64,000 bases of DNA from Vibrio tubiashii ATCC 19109 (GTDB taxonomy: Bacteria; Pseudomonadota; Gammaproteobacteria; Enterobacterales; Vibrionaceae). The stretch covers positions 2,790,001-2,854,000 of the forward strand of contig NZ_CP009354.1 in assembly GCF_000772105.1 (NCBI RefSeq). Direction: 5' to 3'. Positions 52,854-62,977 of the stretch are shown here, in pieces (the stretch's first letter is position 1; every line of letters starts with the position of its first letter). The notes beneath the pieces were generated by a model, which had not been told where the DNA came from, did not search any database, and saw only the letters and a program-made list of their open reading frames with translations. The position numbers were made by a program, and so were the translations under genes.

Positions 52854-54362
52854 ATGGAGTTCAGTGTAAAAAGTGGCAGTCCAGAGAAACAGCGCAGCGC
52901 ATGTATCGTTGTGGGCGTGTTCGAGCCACGTCGCCTTTCTCCAGTTGCCGAGCAGCTAGATAAAATCAGCGATGGCTATATTAGTTCACTACTTCGCCGT
53001 GGTGACCTAGAAGGAAAACCGGGGCAGATGCTACTGCTTCATCAAGTACCAGGTGTACTGTCTGAGCGCGTTTTACTGGTTGGTTGTGGTAAAGAGCGTG
53101 AACTGGGTGAGCGTCAATACAAAGAGATAATCCAAAAGACTATCAACACTCTTAACGAAACAGGTTCAATGGAAGCGGTATGTTTCTTAACAGAACTGCA
53201 CGTTAAAGGCCGTGATACTTACTGGAAAGTTCGCCAAGCGGTTGAAGCAACAAAAGATGGTCTATACACCTTCGATCAGTTCAAGAGCCAAAAGCCAGAA
53301 ACTCGTCGACCACTACGTAAACTGGTATTTAACGTACCTACGCGTCGTGAGCTAAACCTAGGTGAGAAAGCGATCGCGCACGGTCTTGCTATCTCTTCTG
53401 GCGTTAAAGCATCAAAAGATCTTGGCAACATGCCACCAAACATCGCTAACCCTGCTTACCTTGCTTCTCAAGCGCGTCGCCTAGCTGACGACTACGAGAC
53501 AGTGACAACCAAGATCATTGGTGAGCAAGAGATGGAAAAACTGGGCATGACTTCATACCTAGCGGTAGGTCGTGGCTCTAAGAACGAATCTATGATGTCA
53601 ATCATGGAATACAAGGGCAACCCAGATCCAGAAGCGAAACCAATTGTCCTTGTTGGTAAAGGTCTTACTTTCGATTCAGGCGGTATCTCACTGAAACCTG
53701 GCGAAGGTATGGATGAGATGAAGTACGACATGTGTGGTGCGGCATCAGTATTCGGTACAATGAAAGCACTGGCAAAACTAAACCTACCAATCAATGTGGT
53801 TGCTGTTCTTGCTGGTTGTGAAAACATGCCTGGTAGCAACGCTTACCGTCCAGGTGACATTCTAACTACGATGTCAGGCCAAACCGTTGAAGTACTCAAC
53901 ACAGATGCTGAAGGTCGTCTGGTATTATGTGACGCGCTGACTTACGTAGAACGCTACGAGCCAGAGTGTGTGGTTGACGTTGCAACGTTAACGGGAGCTT
54001 GTGTTATCGCACTAGGTCACCATATTAGTGGTGTTATCTCTAACCACAACCCACTGTCTCACGAGCTAGTGAATGCTTCTGAGCAAGCGAGTGATCGGGC
54101 ATGGCGTCTACCTATGGCAGACGAGTACCACGAGCAACTTAAGAGCCCATTTGCTGATATGGCAAACATTGGTGGTCGCCCTGGCGGTACTATCACTGCG
54201 GGTTGCTTCCTATCTAAGTTCGCCAAGAAATACCACTGGGCGCACGTTGATATCGCAGGTACTGCGTGGAAATCAGGTGCTGCGAAAGGCTCGACTGGCC
54301 GTCCAGTCTCAATGCTTGTCCAATTCCTGCTTAATCGCAGTGGCCAAGAGACAGAGGAATAA
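52854..54362 (+). CDS. pepA: Leucyl aminopeptidase A
   Basis: 502 aa. An M17 peptidase; the hallmark [16 protein letters not shown] lies near residue 350, with [20 protein letters not shown] near 268-287 giving metal ligands Lys and Asp. PepA removes N-terminal residues and in E. coli is also a DNA-binding accessory protein (ColE1 cer/Xer recombination, carAB regulation). It is divergent from lptF and is followed by holC and valS. Confidence 0.97.
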   Translation: MEFSVKSGSPEKQRSACIVVGVFEPRRLSPVAEQLDKISDGYISSLLRRGDLEGKPGQMLLLHQVPGVLSERVLLVGCGKERELGERQYKEIIQKTINTLNETGSMEAVCFLTELHVKGRDTYWKVRQAVEATKDGLYTFDQFKSQKPETRRPLRKLVFNVPTRRELNLGEKAIAHGLAISSGVKASKDLGNMPPNIANPAYLASQARRLADDYETVTTKIIGEQEMEKLGMTSYLAVGRGSKNESMMSIMEYKGNPDPEAKPIVLVGKGLTFDSGGISLKPGEGMDEMKYDMCGAASVFGTMKALAKLNLPINVVAVLAGCENMPGSNAYRPGDILTTMSGQTVEVLNTDAEGRLVLCDALTYVERYEPECVVDVATLTGACVIALGHHISGVISNHNPLSHELVNASEQASDRAWRLPMADEYHEQLKSPFADMANIGGRPGGTITAGCFLSKFAKKYHWAHVDIAGTAWKSGAAKGSTGRPVSMLVQFLLNRSGQETEE

Positions 54363-54376
54363 TCCTCACAATCTTA

Positions 54377-54401
54377 AAAAGGGCCGCAAGGCCCTTTTTT
54401 G
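54377..54401 (+). terminator. Terminator after pepA
   Basis: AAAAGGGCC / GGCCCTTTT with a GCAA loop and six T. Confidence 0.92.
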
Positions 54402-54423
54402 TATCTACTAACAGCGAGCAGTT

Positions 54424-54873
54424 ATGGCGAATGCAACCTTTTACATTATCAATCCAGACTCTCCTCAGGCTGAAGCTCAGGGGTTTGGTTTATATGTATT
54501 GTTTCTTGCGCATCATTTCGCCAAGCAAGGTGCTAAGGTTTATCTCAATTGCAACGATAAATCTCACGCTGAACAAATCGCTGAATTTTTCTGGCAAGTC
54601 GATGCCAAACAATTTGTTGCCCATAATCTAGTGGGTGAAGGGCCAAGATACGGCACCAACATCGAGATTGGCTACCAAGGGGTTAAACCTTCTTGGAACC
54701 GACAACTGGTAATAAATTTGGCGGAAAATGAGACAACCTTTGCGAACAAGTTTGCAGAGGTGGTAGACTTCGTCCCTTGCGAAGAAAAAGCCAAGCAACT
54801 GGCGCGAGAAAGATATAAAATCTACCGCCAAGCGGGCTATCAGCTACAAACGATTGAGATCGCTCACAGCTAG
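54424..54873 (+). CDS. holC: DNA polymerase III chi subunit
   Basis: 149 aa, the usual size. MANATFYIINPDSPQAEAQG opens the chi fold; the loop GEGPRYGTNIEIGY is characteristic. Chi joins the clamp loader to SSB through the SSB C-terminal tip. It stands between pepA and valS, the same order as in E. coli. Confidence 0.93.
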   Translation: MANATFYIINPDSPQAEAQGFGLYVLFLAHHFAKQGAKVYLNCNDKSHAEQIAEFFWQVDAKQFVAHNLVGEGPRYGTNIEIGYQGVKPSWNRQLVINLAENETTFANKFAEVVDFVPCEEKAKQLARERYKIYRQAGYQLQTIEIAHS

Positions 54874-54988
54874 CAGCAACAAACACAACCGGTCAATCCT
54901 TATAGCTAAGGCGATCTTGTTAGAGATCCCTCACTTATAAAGATTGACTTAGAATTAAACCAGACCTATCAGCAGAATATCTATAGCT

Positions 54989-57862
54989 ATGGAAAAGACA
55001 TATAACCCAACTTCAATTGAACAAGCTTTATACCAAGCTTGGGAAGAGAAAGGCTACTTTAAGCCACACGGTGACACGACGAAAGAATCATACAGCATCA
55101 TGATCCCACCACCGAACGTCACTGGTAGCCTACATATGGGCCACGCGTTCCAAGACACCATCATGGATACTCTGATCCGTGCTGAACGTATGAAGGGCAA
55201 AAACACCCTTTGGCAAGTAGGTACTGACCACGCTGGTATCGCAACTCAGATGGTTGTTGAGCGTAAGATCGCGGCTGAAGAAGGCAAAACTAAACACGAT
55301 TACGGTCGTGATGCTTTCATCGACAAGATCTGGGAATGGAAGAACGAATCTGGCGGTACTATCACTAAGCAGCTTCGTCGCCTAGGTGCTTCTGTAGACT
55401 GGGACCGCGAGCGTTTCACTATGGATGATGGCCTATCTAACGCTGTTCAAGAAGTATTTGTTCGTCTGTACGAAGAAGACCTAATCTACCGTGGTAAGCG
55501 TCTAGTAAACTGGGATCCAAAACTGCACACTGCAATTTCTGATCTTGAAGTTGAAAACAAAGACAAAAAAGGTCACATGTGGCACTTCCGCTACCCACTA
55601 GCAAATGGCGTGAAGACAGCTGAAGGTAAAGACTACATTGTTGTTGCAACAACACGTCCTGAGACCATGCTTGGTGATACTGGTGTCGCTGTTAACCCAG
55701 AAGATCCACGTTACAAAGATCTTATCGGTAAAGAGATCCTACTTCCTGTCGTTAACCGTCTGATCCCTATCGTAGGCGATGAGCACGCAGATATGGAAAA
55801 AGGCACAGGTTGTGTGAAGATCACACCTGCGCACGATTTCAATGACTACGAAGTTGGTAAGCGTAACAACCTACCAATGATCAACATCCTAACTTTCAAC
55901 GCTGATATCCGTGATGCGGCTGAAGTATTCACCACTAACGGTGAAGCTAGCGATGTTTACTCAACAGAACTTCCTGCTAAATACCACGGTATGGAGCGTT
56001 TTGCTGCTCGTAAAGCGATCGTTGCTGAGTTTGAAGAACTTGGTCTTCTTGATGAAATCAAAGATCACGACCTAACCGTTCCTTACGGTGACCGTGGTGG
56101 CGTAGTTATCGAGCCAATGCTAACCGACCAATGGTACGTGCGCGCTGCACCTCTTGCAGAGCCAGCTGTTAAAGCGGTTGAAGATGGTGAAATCCAATTC
56201 GTTCCTAAGCAGTACGAAAACATGTACTTCTCTTGGATGCGTGATATTCAAGACTGGTGTATCTCTCGCCAGCTTTGGTGGGGTCACCGTATCCCAGCAT
56301 GGTACGACAACGACGGCAACGTATATGTAGGTCGTACTGAAGAAGAAGTACGTGCTAACAACAACCTTGCACCGGTTGTAGTTCTTCGCCAAGACGACGA
56401 CGTACTGGATACATGGTTCTCTTCTGCGCTATGGACGTTCGGTACTCAGGGCTGGCCTGAGCAAACTGAAGACCTGAAGACATTCCATCCTTCAGACGTT
56501 CTAGTAACCGGTTTCGACATCATCTTCTTCTGGGTTGCACGTATGATCATGATGACCATGCACTTCAACAAAGATGAAAACGGTAAGTCTCAAGTACCAT
56601 TTAAGACTGTTTACGTAACGGGCCTAATCCGTGACGAAAACGGCGACAAGATGTCTAAGTCTAAAGGTAACGTCCTTGACCCGATCGACATGATCGATGG
56701 TATCGACCTTGAGTCTCTAGTAGAGAAGCGTTGTGGCAACATGATGCAGCCTCAGCTGGCGAAGAAGATCGAGAAGAACACCCGTAAGACTTTCGAAAAC
56801 GGTATCGAACCATACGGTACTGACGCACTGCGTTTCACTCTTGCTGCTATGGCTTCAACTGGCCGTGACATCAACTGGGACATGAAGCGTCTTGAAGGTT
56901 ACCGTAACTTCTGTAACAAGCTATGGAACGCAAGCCGTTACGTACTGATGAACACGGAAGAGCACGATTGTGGCATGTCACTATCAGCTGAAGAGCGTGC
57001 AAACATGGAGTTCTCTCTAGCAGATAAGTGGATTGAATCTCAGTTTGAACTCGCAGCGAAAGAGTTTAACGCTCACCTAGACAACTACCGTCTAGACATG
57101 GCGGCAAACACGCTTTACGAATTCATCTGGAACCAATTCTGTGACTGGTACCTAGAGCTGACTAAACCCGTTCTTTGGAAAGGTACAGAAGCTCAGCAAC
57201 AAGCGACTCGCTACATGCTGATCACTGTGTTAGAGAAGACACTACGTCTTGCTCACCCAGTGCTACCTTACATCACTGAATCTATCTGGCAGAGCGTTAC
57301 GCCGCTAGTAGACGGTGTTGAAGGCGACACTATCATGACTCAAGCGCTTCCTCAGTTTAACGAAGAGAACTTCAACGCTGAGATCGTAGAAGACATTGAG
57401 TGGGTTAAGACTTTCATTACGGCTATCCGTAACCTGCGCGCAGAGTACGACATTGCACCTAGCAAAGGTCTAGAAGTAATGATCAAGGTTGCTAACGAGA
57501 AAGACGCTGCACGTATCGAAGCAAACAAGGTTGTTCTGAACTCTCTTGCTAAGCTAGATAGCCTAACAGTGCTGGCTCAAGATGCAGAGACTCCTGCATG
57601 TGCGACTAAGCTAGTGGGTCAATCTGAGCTGATGATCCCAATGGCAGGTCTTATCGACAAAGATGCAGAACTTGCTCGTCTTGATAAAGAAGTGCAAAAA
57701 ACGCACGGTGAAATCAAGCGTATCGAAGGCAAGCTAGGTAACGAAGGTTTCGTTGCTAAAGCACCTGAAGCAGTTATTGCCAAAGAGCGTGAAAAACTAG
57801 TGGGTTACCAAGAGACACTAGCTAAGCTTGAAGAGCAGAAAGCGACTATCGCTGCGCTGTAA
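54989..57862 (+). CDS. valS: Valyl-tRNA synthetase
   Basis: 957 aa. Class I synthetase with the HIGH motif as HMGH in [16 protein letters not shown] (about 36-51) and KMSKS in [14 protein letters not shown] near residue 555. The CP1 editing domain with [15 protein letters not shown] (about 223-237) is present. The C-terminal coiled coil (about 885-950) binds tRNA. It attaches valine to tRNA-Val. Confidence 0.98.
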   Translation: MEKTYNPTSIEQALYQAWEEKGYFKPHGDTTKESYSIMIPPPNVTGSLHMGHAFQDTIMDTLIRAERMKGKNTLWQVGTDHAGIATQMVVERKIAAEEGKTKHDYGRDAFIDKIWEWKNESGGTITKQLRRLGASVDWDRERFTMDDGLSNAVQEVFVRLYEEDLIYRGKRLVNWDPKLHTAISDLEVENKDKKGHMWHFRYPLANGVKTAEGKDYIVVATTRPETMLGDTGVAVNPEDPRYKDLIGKEILLPVVNRLIPIVGDEHADMEKGTGCVKITPAHDFNDYEVGKRNNLPMINILTFNADIRDAAEVFTTNGEASDVYSTELPAKYHGMERFAARKAIVAEFEELGLLDEIKDHDLTVPYGDRGGVVIEPMLTDQWYVRAAPLAEPAVKAVEDGEIQFVPKQYENMYFSWMRDIQDWCISRQLWWGHRIPAWYDNDGNVYVGRTEEEVRANNNLAPVVVLRQDDDVLDTWFSSALWTFGTQGWPEQTEDLKTFHPSDVLVTGFDIIFFWVARMIMMTMHFNKDENGKSQVPFKTVYVTGLIRDENGDKMSKSKGNVLDPIDMIDGIDLESLVEKRCGNMMQPQLAKKIEKNTRKTFENGIEPYGTDALRFTLAAMASTGRDINWDMKRLEGYRNFCNKLWNASRYVLMNTEEHDCGMSLSAEERANMEFSLADKWIESQFELAAKEFNAHLDNYRLDMAANTLYEFIWNQFCDWYLELTKPVLWKGTEAQQQATRYMLITVLEKTLRLAHPVLPYITESIWQSVTPLVDGVEGDTIMTQALPQFNEENFNAEIVEDIEWVKTFITAIRNLRAEYDIAPSKGLEVMIKVANEKDAARIEANKVVLNSLAKLDSLTVLAQDAETPACATKLVGQSELMIPMAGLIDKDAELARLDKEVQKTHGEIKRIEGKLGNEGFVAKAPEAVIAKEREKLVGYQETLAKLEEQKATIAAL

Positions 57863-57880
57863 GCCAGTGGTTAGTTAAAC

Positions 57881-57908
57881 AAAAGGCAGCAAATTCGCTG
57901 CCTTTTTT
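57881..57908 (+). terminator. Terminator of valS
   Basis: AAAAGGCAGC / GCTGCCTTTT around a short AT loop, followed by T residues. Confidence 0.9.
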
Positions 57909-57915
57909 GTTGCCG

Positions 57916-58905
57916 TCATTCACGAGCCGCTTCAATTCGCTGCTTGAAGTCAGGGTGAGTACTCATCCACTCTGGCACTTCTAGCGCATCTTGTTGAAAT
58001 AACTCGAACATTTCTGCCATGGGCTCACTGCTACCATATAAAGTAACCATCGCTTGCCTAGCGTAAGCATCCGCTTCCAACTCAGCCTCACGAGAGTGGC
58101 CATTCGAAAGAAAAAACACACCTACCCCAGCTAAGTTATCTACTACGCCCGAACTTTCACCTGTTAAAAATGCGACGCCAACCGAAAGTAAACTCGAATG
58201 CACCAACTTCTTAATCATATGACGATGATAAACATGACCTAGCTCATGTAGAATGATGCTATCGAGCTGCTGTTCGCTCTCAGCAAGTGCCACCAAGTCA
58301 TCAAGTAACACGATCTTGCCACCAGGCAAAGCAAACGCATTCGCACCAAGCTCTGAAGAACGAAATACTACCTCAATGGGATAAGGCAAAGCATCCAACT
58401 GCGAGACATGTTGTACGACACGTTGACGGATCTCTCGCTGTTGTTGCTGGCTCAATTCACTTTCTTGCCAGCTATTATCAAAGCTTTCTAACATCTTATC
58501 GCCTAGTGTGATAGCAGCATACTCTGGGATGACGTTTGCGACCTTATTACTGGTCCATGGCAGCAGATAAAAATAACTCCCCAAAACAACACAAAGACAC
58601 AAAGCCGCGGATAGTAACCAAGCCAGCCAATTGGCTTCCAGTTTATCAACCAAGCTGCTTCTACGATTACGCACCAACCACTGACTGACCTCTGTAGTTC
58701 TCTCAACCACGAACACCCAGCCATCAGGGAATTTGAATCGCACAGGTAAGTTACCAACAGGAACACTAATGTCAGCATAACGTAGGTCACAGCTGATAAT
58801 TTTCCCATCAACACGTAAACTTAAGGCATTAGCTTGTGACACATCCAATTTGGCAGGATGACGCTCCGAACTGCGTGGCGGAAACGCCACCCCATCAAAC
58901 AACAT
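57916..58905 (-). CDS. M48 family zinc metallopeptidase
   Basis: 329 aa. One membrane helix (about 93-115, WLAWLLSAALCLCVVLGSYF) separates an N-terminal cytoplasmic-type domain (about 1-85) from a peptidase domain with HELGH (220-224) and a downstream Glu in REAELEADAYAR near 272, matching peptidase family M48. It lacks the signal peptide of BepA/LoiP lipoproteins. Overlaps the preceding yjgN-like gene by one base (TAATG), so translation is coupled. Confidence 0.85.
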   Translation of the reverse strand: MLFDGVAFPPRSSERHPAKLDVSQANALSLRVDGKIISCDLRYADISVPVGNLPVRFKFPDGWVFVVERTTEVSQWLVRNRRSSLVDKLEANWLAWLLSAALCLCVVLGSYFYLLPWTSNKVANVIPEYAAITLGDKMLESFDNSWQESELSQQQQREIRQRVVQHVSQLDALPYPIEVVFRSSELGANAFALPGGKIVLLDDLVALAESEQQLDSIILHELGHVYHRHMIKKLVHSSLLSVGVAFLTGESSGVVDNLAGVGVFFLSNGHSREAELEADAYARQAMVTLYGSSEPMAEMFELFQQDALEVPEWMSTHPDFKQRIEAARE

Positions 58906-60080
58906 TAGTTAATTCCAATACCTAGGTCGAAAGCTTGAGCAACTTCATCCGATATCGCGGATTTGACTTTAGAATCTTGATCTGTCGCATTTAGCAAGCT
59001 CATATCACCAAATACCGCTGTATTGTCAGCAACATAACGTGTTGTTCTCACCATTACCCAAGGTCTAGCAATACTTAACGTGACTACCTGAAGCAAAAAG
59101 TTAGAAACAACCAACCAAGTGTATCCTCGTGCGGTGAGAGTCGAATTAAAAGTGTAACGGCTATCAGACTCTTGCTCCAACTTAGCTTGAAGTTGCTCAA
59201 AGATATAGTTACGCACGCGTGTTGTGGTATACGCCGTCAGTCCAATGGTCAGAATGATGAGCGATAGGTAGGCGATAATAAAGACCGTAAATTGAGATGC
59301 TCCCATCAGCGAGCTGTAATCTCCATTCTGAATCGCGGTAAAGTCAAAACCACTGAATACCGTAAATGACATCACAATAAGTAGTACAATAGACGCTGCA
59401 ACTCCTAAGCCCATCGCTTTTAGGTAAGTTTTGATAAAGAATCCGGTTTCCAGCTCAGCACTGAACTTCCAATCTCCGTAACGATACCCATTAGAGAAGT
59501 ACTTGTGTGCACCAACGGCAACCCAAGCATATAAAGCAGCCATAAGAACAAAAGACGCAATACCTAATACCGTCGCTGCTACTGCAGAAGCGCTAGAAAC
59601 CGCTACTATGACTGCTATATATACAGCAGCCGCAAGCAACGCAGCTAATCCACGCCCCATAAGAGCAAAGTAGGCATCTTTCAATGACGAGTCGAAAGAG
59701 AAGTGAACATTGCGATAACTCGTCATTGCCGCATCAAATCGAGCATTGCTCCAAAGCAACCAAGGTAAAGCAACATAGAAAACCAGTAGTAGAACCGCAC
59801 TCACAACTGGGAAAAACGCGTTGGCCACAGCCCAGATTGCCAGTACAGCAACTGCGACTAAACGTCCCTTAAGAATTTGCATTGGCTGAGCGTGATATTC
59901 AAAATTGTCACTATCGACGTAAGTGTTACCGTAGAAGTAGCGCTTTGTTCTGACCTTAGCCCAAGCAGAATAGATGCCAAAGGTGATGATGGTTAGTAGA
60001 ACATTGACTATCCATATACCAAAGAACTCCCCCCCTTTTCCCCTAAATTCAATAGGATTAGTTATATGTTTTTGTTCCAT
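58905..60080 (-). CDS. YjgN family membrane protein (DUF898)
   Basis: 391 aa from the ATG at 60080 (MEQKHITNPIEFRGKGGEFF), with AGGA 8 bases upstream; upstream Met codons at 60086 and 60119 are in frame. DUF898 hallmarks are seen: FGIWIVNVLLTIITFGIYSA (about 20-39), KRYFYGNTYV, and a repeat of this block in the second half (LQVVTLSIARPWVMVRTTRY). Six or more membrane segments. Function unknown. Coupled with the M48 peptidase that follows, a pairing that hints at a shared envelope role. Confidence 0.8.
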   Translation of the reverse strand: MEQKHITNPIEFRGKGGEFFGIWIVNVLLTIITFGIYSAWAKVRTKRYFYGNTYVDSDNFEYHAQPMQILKGRLVAVAVLAIWAVANAFFPVVSAVLLLVFYVALPWLLWSNARFDAAMTSYRNVHFSFDSSLKDAYFALMGRGLAALLAAAVYIAVIVAVSSASAVAATVLGIASFVLMAALYAWVAVGAHKYFSNGYRYGDWKFSAELETGFFIKTYLKAMGLGVAASIVLLIVMSFTVFSGFDFTAIQNGDYSSLMGASQFTVFIIAYLSLIILTIGLTAYTTTRVRNYIFEQLQAKLEQESDSRYTFNSTLTARGYTWLVVSNFLLQVVTLSIARPWVMVRTTRYVADNTAVFGDMSLLNATDQDSKVKSAISDEVAQAFDLGIGIN

Positions 60081-60371
60081 TTTCATTTTCCTGACGTTGT
60101 TGAGTAAAACATAAGCCAAATAATCTCTTATATTTCATTTTCAACGTCTATACCTCAGTCTTACTAATACGCAACCAGTTGATATTCATCACAAATAGCA
60201 GCGACTGTAAATACAATAATTTTACATATAGCGTACTTTAAGTAATTAAACCCTGTTGTCACAACTTAGCCTTTTTGCGTACTTAAGAATCGAGATGTTT
60301 TTGAACCTAGGCTTGGTCACTGGTAGATTATCTTCTAACTTTAAGAGAGGATAAATCAGGCAGGATCCTAT

Positions 60372-61109
60372 ATGTCGTATTACTTGCTATTATCAAGCAC
60401 CCTGCTTCTGTTGCTCTCTCCTTTGTCTCTTGCCAGTGATACCTCTAAAGTCATAAAAATAGCCGCAGGCAATTGGGCGCCTTTTATCGGTGAAAAGCTT
60501 GATAACTATGGTCAGGTAGGTGACACGATCCAGCAAGTTTTTGCTAATCAAGGCTACCGAGTCGAATTTGACTTCTACCCTTGGAAAAGGGCTTATAAGA
60601 AGGCGAGTGAAGGCGAGTACGTAGCAACGGCCGTTTGGATGTATGCTGAAGAACGCACAGAATATTTTATGTACAGCGATCCGGTAGCCCAAGAGCAGTT
60701 TGTCTTTTTTCATCTGCTTGAGAAACCTTTTGAGTGGCAAACTTTAGCTGACTTAGAAGGAAAACTGCTTGGTGGTGGACTCGGTTACAGTTATGGCCCA
60801 GAGCTCGATCTGTTGCTAGAGAATAAATCCATAGCCATGAATCGAGTTGAAAGCCCAGCTAAAGCCTTCCAGCTACTTAAATACCGTCGGGTTGATTTAG
60901 TCCCTGAGGAAAAACATATTGGATTGTACTCTTTAAGCCAGCTACCTCTGGAAACTCAAGCATTGATCACCTACAACCCAAAGCCTTTTCTAACCAATGA
61001 TAGCTACCTAATGTTTTCCAAAGCCCACCCCGAGGCCCAGACGTTGATGAAAGTATTCAACCAAGGCTTGGCAGAGCTAAAGGCTCGTAAGGAAGAACTA
61101 GAGAACTAG
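60372..61109 (+). CDS. Periplasmic solute-binding-like protein (PBP2 fold)
   Basis: 245 aa. Signal peptide MSYYLLLSSTLLLLLSPLSLAS. SBP_bac_3-type features: VIKIAAGNWAPFIGEKLDNY (about 26-45) and VEFDFYPWKRAYKKASEGEY (about 63-82). No transporter genes adjoin. Its last codons, EELEN-stop, are encoded in the first units of an octamer repeat (61095-61182), so its C-terminus is set by the repeat. Similar in kind to the gene at 27470. Confidence 0.75.
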   Translation: MSYYLLLSSTLLLLLSPLSLASDTSKVIKIAAGNWAPFIGEKLDNYGQVGDTIQQVFANQGYRVEFDFYPWKRAYKKASEGEYVATAVWMYAEERTEYFMYSDPVAQEQFVFFHLLEKPFEWQTLADLEGKLLGGGLGYSYGPELDLLLENKSIAMNRVESPAKAFQLLKYRRVDLVPEEKHIGLYSLSQLPLETQALITYNPKPFLTNDSYLMFSKAHPEAQTLMKVFNQGLAELKARKEELEN

Positions 61110-61182
61110 AGAACTAGAGAACTAGAGAACTAGAGAACTAGAGAACTAGAGAACTAGAGAACTAGAGAACTAGAGAACTAGA
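61095..61182. repeat. Octamer tandem repeat (GAACTAGA), 11 copies
   Basis: A perfect 8-bp period of 88 bases. Each unit contains CTAG, which reads TAG on both strands. It holds the stop codon of the plus-strand gene (61107-61109) and of the minus-strand gene (61178-61180). Confidence 0.95.
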
Positions 61183-62140
61183 CTATACGGTTTTGCTCTC
61201 TGCCCTCAACAAAGGCAACAATATTATCAATCAGAATATCGGCAAGCTTTTGAATCGAAGAGTCACTGCCCCACGCAACATGCGGGGTAAGAAGTAAATT
61301 TGGTAGGTGCATATTAGCAATCAAAGAGTTGGACTCATCCGCAGGCTCATCTGTAAACACGTCAAACCCAGCGCCTCTTATCACGCCATGCTTAAGTGCA
61401 TCAATTAGGGCTTCTTCATCGACCAAACCACCACGTCCGGTATTGATGACAATACTAGAAGGTTTCATTGATGACAGCTCTTGGCGACCAATAAGGTGTC
61501 TTGTCTGCTCGTTCAGTGGGCAATGTAAAGTCAGGACATCTGAAACAGCTAACACCTGCTCGAAAGGCAAATAGCCCTCACGACACGCCTTCGCTCCTTT
61601 GTGCTCAGCAAACAATACGTGCATGCCCAATGCCTTAGCTAAGGCTGCTGTTGCTTGGCCTAACGCACCGCCGCCAATCACACCCATTGTCGAGCCCGCC
61701 GTATCACTGATTGGGTGAGTAAAAAAGCAAAACTGTTTATTGCGCTGCCACTCTCCGGCAGCGATATCATTGTGATAGCCTTTTAAGTTGCGCTTCAATG
61801 CGAACATCATTGCGATAACATGCTCTGGAACGGATTGTGTCGCATAACCTTGAACATTAGTCACCGCGATCCCGCGCTCTTTACAACTCAGTGTATCGAC
61901 ATTGTTGAAACCTGTAGCCGAGACAGCGACAAGCTTTAGGTTAGGTAACTGAGCTAAGACATCTCGATCCAAAACGACTTTATTAGTAATAACGATTTGG
62001 GCATCTTTGGCTCTTTCGACAACTAATTCTGGTGCGGTGAAGTCATATTCGATCCACTGATGATCGAAAGGTAGATGAGGCAACTCTATTTGAGTTGGGA
62101 TCGTAGCACGATCTAAAAAAACAACAGTTGGCAGCGACAT
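61178..62140 (-). CDS. D-2-hydroxyacid dehydrogenase
   Basis: 320 aa from the ATG at 62140 (MSLPTVVFLDRATIPTQIEL) preceded by AGGAGAT; the open frame goes further up to 62221 but with no ribosome binding site. NAD-binding motif VIGGGALGQ (154-162), substrate Arg in NTGRGGLVDEEAL (about 237-249), catalytic His in TPHVAWG near 291. Family members include glycerate and hydroxypyruvate/glyoxylate reductases; exact substrate not determined. The last residues (REQNRIV) and stop fall at the edge of the GAACTAGA array. Confidence 0.85.
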   Translation of the reverse strand: MSLPTVVFLDRATIPTQIELPHLPFDHQWIEYDFTAPELVVERAKDAQIVITNKVVLDRDVLAQLPNLKLVAVSATGFNNVDTLSCKERGIAVTNVQGYATQSVPEHVIAMMFALKRNLKGYHNDIAAGEWQRNKQFCFFTHPISDTAGSTMGVIGGGALGQATAALAKALGMHVLFAEHKGAKACREGYLPFEQVLAVSDVLTLHCPLNEQTRHLIGRQELSSMKPSSIVINTGRGGLVDEEALIDALKHGVIRGAGFDVFTDEPADESNSLIANMHLPNLLLTPHVAWGSDSSIQKLADILIDNIVAFVEGREQNRIV

Positions 62141-62177
62141 AAGATCTCCTTGCGCTGCCGAATCTATTCTTGAATTA

Positions 62178-62915
62178 TTATGGGCGTGGCAGCAATTTAT
62201 AGTCTGGTAATTCTCGCACAAGTGAAAAATAATTGAAGATCATCGCTTCCGCTTCAAGATAGAAATCACACGGTACAAAGCGAGTTTGCAATAACTCAGT
62301 TTCAGGATGATAAAAACTAAGTTCAGTTGCATGAAGTTCTAAGCGCGAAGAAAACTCAAAGGCCTCTCCTTGCGAATAAAACTCGTCACCGACGATCGGG
62401 TAGCCCAATGCCTGCATATGTACCCGAAGTTGATGGGAGCGCCCCGTAACCGGTAGCAGCCTAACAATCGTGGTTTTCTCTTCGCGTTTGACCACCTGAT
62501 ACAAAGTTTTTGATGGTTTGCCGTGTTCAAAGCAAACTTTCTGCCTTGGGCGGTTTTCCCAGTCGCAGATCAAAGGCAGGTCAACCTCTCCCTCTGGCTT
62601 ATCAATATGACCCCAGACACGCGCGTAGTACACTTTATGCGTCAATCGATATTGAAACTGCTTCTTAAGCGAGCGTTCTGCCTCTTTATGTTTAGCCAAC
62701 AGCATCAAGCCCGATGTATCCATATCAAGGCGATGTACCACTTGGATCTCAGGGTAGAGTTCCACTAAACGCGACCACAAACTATCGTAATGTTCTGCTA
62801 AACGACCCGGCACAGACAAAAGCCCCGATGGTTTATTAGCCACCAAGATATGCTCATCTTCAAACACCACATCAACCCAAGGCTCTTGCGGCGGGTTGTA
62901 TTCAGTCATTGCCAT
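62178..62915 (-). CDS. rluA: Dual-specificity rRNA/tRNA pseudouridine synthase RluA
   Basis: 245 aa. HRLDMDTSGLMLLAK (61-75) has the catalytic Asp64 of the RluA family; RLLPVTGRSHQLRVHMQALG (about 152-171) is the second signature. It modifies U746 of 23S rRNA and U32 of several tRNAs. Length and N-terminus (no S4 domain) fit RluA rather than RluC/D. Start at 62915 or at the Met two codons later. It is downstream of rapA, an order seen in E. coli and Vibrio. Confidence 0.92.
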   Translation of the reverse strand: MAMTEYNPPQEPWVDVVFEDEHILVANKPSGLLSVPGRLAEHYDSLWSRLVELYPEIQVVHRLDMDTSGLMLLAKHKEAERSLKKQFQYRLTHKVYYARVWGHIDKPEGEVDLPLICDWENRPRQKVCFEHGKPSKTLYQVVKREEKTTIVRLLPVTGRSHQLRVHMQALGYPIVGDEFYSQGEAFEFSSRLELHATELSFYHPETELLQTRFVPCDFYLEAEAMIFNYFSLVRELPDYKLLPRP

Positions 62916-62931
62916 AATATCTATCCAATAA

Positions 62932-62954
62932 AAACCCAGCAGAATGCTGGGTTT
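62932..62954 (-). terminator. Terminator of rapA
   Basis: AAACCCAGC / GCTGGGTTT with a 5-base loop, followed on the minus strand by T residues. Confidence 0.88.
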
Positions 62955-62977
62955 AATACATACTTACTGTCTAATCA

